The notes under the pieces were generated by a model, which saw only the letters and a list, made by a program, of their open reading frames with translations, ran no database searches and was not told the DNA's origin. Both the position numbers and the translations under genes were made by a program. A stretch of 64,000 nt of DNA from the NCBI RefSeq assembly GCF_004769555.1, contig NZ_RQFY01000007.1:1-64000 (forward strand), read 5' to 3'. Of the stretch, positions 61,609 to 64,000 are shown piece after piece; within the stretch, counting starts at the first letter, position 1; each line of letters begins with the position of its first letter. This DNA comes from Leptospira koniambonensis (GTDB lineage Bacteria > Spirochaetota > Leptospiria > Leptospirales > Leptospiraceae).

Positions 61609-63162
61609 ATGACCCAAGAATTAGAACTTAGGCTTTTGCCTGAGATCGCCGAACAACCGGATCGGCTTACAGAATATATTTCCAAATCCAAAAAGATCTC
61701 TTTGTCGGATATTACACATATTGAGGTCTTAAATCATTCTATTGATGCAAGACAAAAGACTGTCTTCGTTAATCTCAAAGTCCGAGTTTATATTAACGAA
61801 AAATTTGTACCGGAAGAGATCCATCTTCCTGATTATCCTGATGTAAAAAATTCTAAAGAAGTGATCGTGATCGGAGCTGGACCTGCCGGTTTATTCTCCG
61901 CTTTAGAACTCATCCAATCAGGTTTAAAACCTATCGTTCTGGAAAGAGGAAAAGACGTTAAGTCAAGACCTAAAGATCTTCAGAATATTAATGCTCATCA
62001 TATTGTGGATGAGGATTCCAATTATTGTTTCGGAGAAGGTGGAGCAGGCACTTATTCAGACGGCAAACTTTATACAAGATCCAAAAAAAGAGGGAATGTC
62101 CGTCGTATTCTGGAACTACTTGTAGGTTTTGGAGCAAATCCTAATATTCTAATAGATGCTCACCCTCATATAGGAACCAATAAACTTCCTAGTATTGTTC
62201 GTAGAATGAGAGAAACCATCCAGGAAAGAGGCGGAGAAGTCCATTTCAACCAAAGAGTAACTGATCTAATCGTCGAAGGAAATTCTATTAAAGGTGTTAT
62301 CACAAAGAATGGAGATCGTTTTCTTGCCGACAAAGTGATTTTGGCCACAGGACATTCTGCCAGAGATATATTTGAATTATTACATCATAAGGGAATAGAG
62401 ATCCATTTAAAACCTCTTGCTGTGGGTGTTCGAGTAGAACATAAACAATCCTTAATAGACTCAATTCAGTATAGTTGCGATGACAGAGGTCCCTTTCTTC
62501 CTCCTTCTCCTTATAGTGTTGTAAAACAGATCCATGGTAGAGGAGTGTATTCTTTCTGTATGTGCCCGGGAGGAGTGATCGCAGCATGTGCCACAAAACC
62601 TGGAGAGGTTGTGACGAATGGTTGGTCTTCTTCTAAAAGAGCAAGGCCTACTGCAAATTCTGGGATCGTGGTGGAACTAAGGCAAGAGGACTTTCTACCT
62701 CTCCAAAAGTTTGGGCCATTGGCTGCGATGGAATTCCAAAAAGAGATAGAACAAAAAGCTTGGATTGCAGGAGGAAAAACCCAAACAGCTCCTGCGACCA
62801 GACTTGCTGATTTTGTAGAAGGTAAAATTTCTTCTGATCTTCCCAAAACTTCTTATCCTCCAGGAATTATATCTGCAGATCTTTCTTCCGTTCTTCCTAA
62901 ATTTGTAATGAAGGCTTTGCAAGATGGATTCAAAGAATTTAATAAATCTATGAAAGGATATCTGACAAATGAAGCAGTGGTTCATGCTCCTGAGACTAGG
63001 ACTTCTTCTCCAGTTAGTATACCAAGAGATCCAGAAACATTGGAACATATTCGTATCAAAGGTTTGTATCCTTGCGGAGAAGGAGCCGGATATGCAGGCG
63101 GGATCGTGTCTGCAGCGATGGATGGGATCAGATGTGCACAGGCTTGTACTATTAGTGTTTAG
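61609..63162 (+). CDS. FAD-dependent dehydrogenase (COG2509-like)
   Basis: A 517-residue cytoplasmic flavoprotein. After an N-terminal domain of about 85 residues comes the dinucleotide motif VIVIGAGPAGLFSALELIQSGLKPIVLERG. Then follow FGEGGAGTYSDGKLYTR, a GGEVHFNQRVTDL strand, ATGHSARDIFELL and a C-terminal LYPCGEGAGYAGGIVSAAMDGIR. This matches the family of uncharacterised FAD-dependent dehydrogenases of about 500-540 residues. It is followed at 11 nt by an AraC-type gene. Confidence 0.9.
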   Translation: MTQELELRLLPEIAEQPDRLTEYISKSKKISLSDITHIEVLNHSIDARQKTVFVNLKVRVYINEKFVPEEIHLPDYPDVKNSKEVIVIGAGPAGLFSALELIQSGLKPIVLERGKDVKSRPKDLQNINAHHIVDEDSNYCFGEGGAGTYSDGKLYTRSKKRGNVRRILELLVGFGANPNILIDAHPHIGTNKLPSIVRRMRETIQERGGEVHFNQRVTDLIVEGNSIKGVITKNGDRFLADKVILATGHSARDIFELLHHKGIEIHLKPLAVGVRVEHKQSLIDSIQYSCDDRGPFLPPSPYSVVKQIHGRGVYSFCMCPGGVIAACATKPGEVVTNGWSSSKRARPTANSGIVVELRQEDFLPLQKFGPLAAMEFQKEIEQKAWIAGGKTQTAPATRLADFVEGKISSDLPKTSYPPGIISADLSSVLPKFVMKALQDGFKEFNKSMKGYLTNEAVVHAPETRTSSPVSIPRDPETLEHIRIKGLYPCGEGAGYAGGIVSAAMDGIRCAQACTISV

Positions 63163-63173
63163 AATTTTTAATT

Positions 63174-63668
63174 ATGATAAACCACTATGATAAAATAGAT
63201 TCAGCGCTTAATTTTATAGAAAAAAATCTTAAGAATAATATATCCGTAAAAGACGTTTCAGAGAATTCATTTAGTTCTCTTTGGCATTTCCAAAGAATAT
63301 TCAGATATATGACTGGATATTCTGTGTATTCTTACATTCGCAAACGAAGACTTTCTGAAGCGGCACAAAAATTGATCCTAACTAGATCTAAGGTCATAGA
63401 TATTGCCTTTGAATTTGGATACGAAACTCCTGAAACTTTTCTAAGAGAATTTAAAAAGGATTTTGGAACCACTCCTTCTGAATATATGCTGTTTACCGTT
63501 CCCGGAAATACTACTGAAAAGTTACTCAGCGCCTGGAAATACATTTACGGCACCTGGCTTGCAAATAGCGAATATGAAAGAGGATCAGAAGACGATTTTG
63601 AGGTCTTTGATGAAAGATTTTGGGATCCTCAGAATCCGGTTTCCGAAATTTATATTTCGATCCGATAA
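63174..63668 (+). CDS. AraC family regulator (HTH domain)
   Basis: A 164-residue protein starting directly with the AraC DNA-binding domain: IEKNLKNNISVKDVSENSFSSLWHFQRIFRYMTGYSVYSYIRKRRLSEAAQKLI and FEFGYETPETFLREFKKDFGTTPSEYM. A short C-terminal extension (about 110-164) resembles the start of a GyrI-like effector domain, which is truncated here. It may be co-transcribed with the flavoprotein. Confidence 0.88.
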   Translation: MINHYDKIDSALNFIEKNLKNNISVKDVSENSFSSLWHFQRIFRYMTGYSVYSYIRKRRLSEAAQKLILTRSKVIDIAFEFGYETPETFLREFKKDFGTTPSEYMLFTVPGNTTEKLLSAWKYIYGTWLANSEYERGSEDDFEVFDERFWDPQNPVSEIYISIR

Positions 63669-63771
63669 AAAGCACAAAAGGTCAAGATCGAATCTAGGAA
63701 TTCCTACATACTTTTAAGTTAAGAAATATTGCCTTGTAGTAGATCCTATAAGTGCGACCTAAGAAGAATCC

Positions 63772-64000
63772 ATGGCTCAAAAAAAGAATCAGTTCCAAAA
63801 ATTCACTAATTCAGATGTAGCGGAAACATTCTCAGATTATTCTCCCGCTGTACGAGAGAAATTATTCCGTTTAAGAGAACTTATATTCGAAACTGCAAAA
63901 GAGACCCAAGGAGTAGGCAGGATAGAAGAAGTTCTAAAATGGGGACAACCCAGTTATATCACTCCTGAATCCAAAAGTGGGACTACGATCCGAATAGATG
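63772..64000 (+). CDS. DUF1801 family protein (5' part, runs off window)
   Basis: At least 76 residues: SDVAETFSDYSPAVREKLFRLRELIFETAKE followed by IEEVLKWGQPSYITPESKSGTTIRID. This is the N-terminal half of a DUF1801/YdhG-like protein. ATG 63772 follows an AAGAAG site. Confidence 0.85.
   Translation, partial: MAQKKNQFQKFTNSDVAETFSDYSPAVREKLFRLRELIFETAKETQGVGRIEEVLKWGQPSYITPESKSGTTIRID

Noticed and set aside
62166..63048. Minus-strand and alternate-frame ORFs within the flavoprotein gene
   Set aside because: They are shadows of a well-supported 517-residue coding frame.

Overview
The window looks like a piece of a low-GC spirochaete chromosome, most probably Leptospira. That is an inference from the AT-rich coding sequence, the many lipoproteins with relaxed spirochaetal lipoboxes and the family mix; no rRNA or other diagnostic marker is present.

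Positions 1 to about 20,330 form a continuous integron cassette array. Twenty-six copies of one attC family, about 65-155 bp each, alternate with one or two short plus-strand genes. Each site starts with a TAAC-ending R'' box and ends with a GTTA-starting R' box, usually inside the string CACCTTGGTCGTTAGGCG. No integrase gene lies in the window, so by itself this is a CALIN-type stretch. Gene and attC orientation put any attI/integrase to the left of base 1. Cargo includes three two-gene modules of toxin-antitoxin type (HigBA, BrnT/CopG-like, DUF4160/DUF2442), lipoproteins, small membrane proteins, an LRR protein, a CsgG/FlgO-like lipoprotein, a small tyrosine-phosphatase-like protein and many unknowns.

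From about 20.3 to 43.2 kb the same layout continues with mostly damaged attC sites: truncated, missing R', or reduced to 20-60 bp scars. Broken genes are frequent here (26.1, 33.7, 37.1 and 38.6 kb). This fits an old distal end of the array. Recognisable cargo includes RDD, DUF4291, L,D-transpeptidase, MORN-like, MepB, PhnB-like VOC, DHFR/RibD-like, RRM and YiiX-like proteins.

From 43.2 to 64 kb the DNA is ordinary chromosome. First comes a plus-strand run of membrane and hydrolase genes (alpha/beta hydrolases, TerB-like, rhomboid with zinc ribbons, fatty-acid hydroxylase, Lgt-like, CPBP protease). Then follows a mixed-strand region of small enzymes and regulators (MddA-like methyltransferase, MarR, ArsR with AHSA1 proteins, DHFR-like, VOC, YjbR, GNAT, DUF1801, DoxX, XRE, FAD dehydrogenase, AraC).

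The most unusual signal is in the cassette ends. In 20 of the 25 cassettes closed by the first 26 sites, the first 14-25 nt of a cassette are an imperfect inverted repeat of that same cassette's last nt before its attC. The match runs well beyond the 7-bp core boxes into cassette-specific sequence. A fixed mismatch sits at position 11 from the core end (A on the left, C on the right), which is C.A on the top strand and G.T wobble on the bottom strand. All these comparisons were made by eye.
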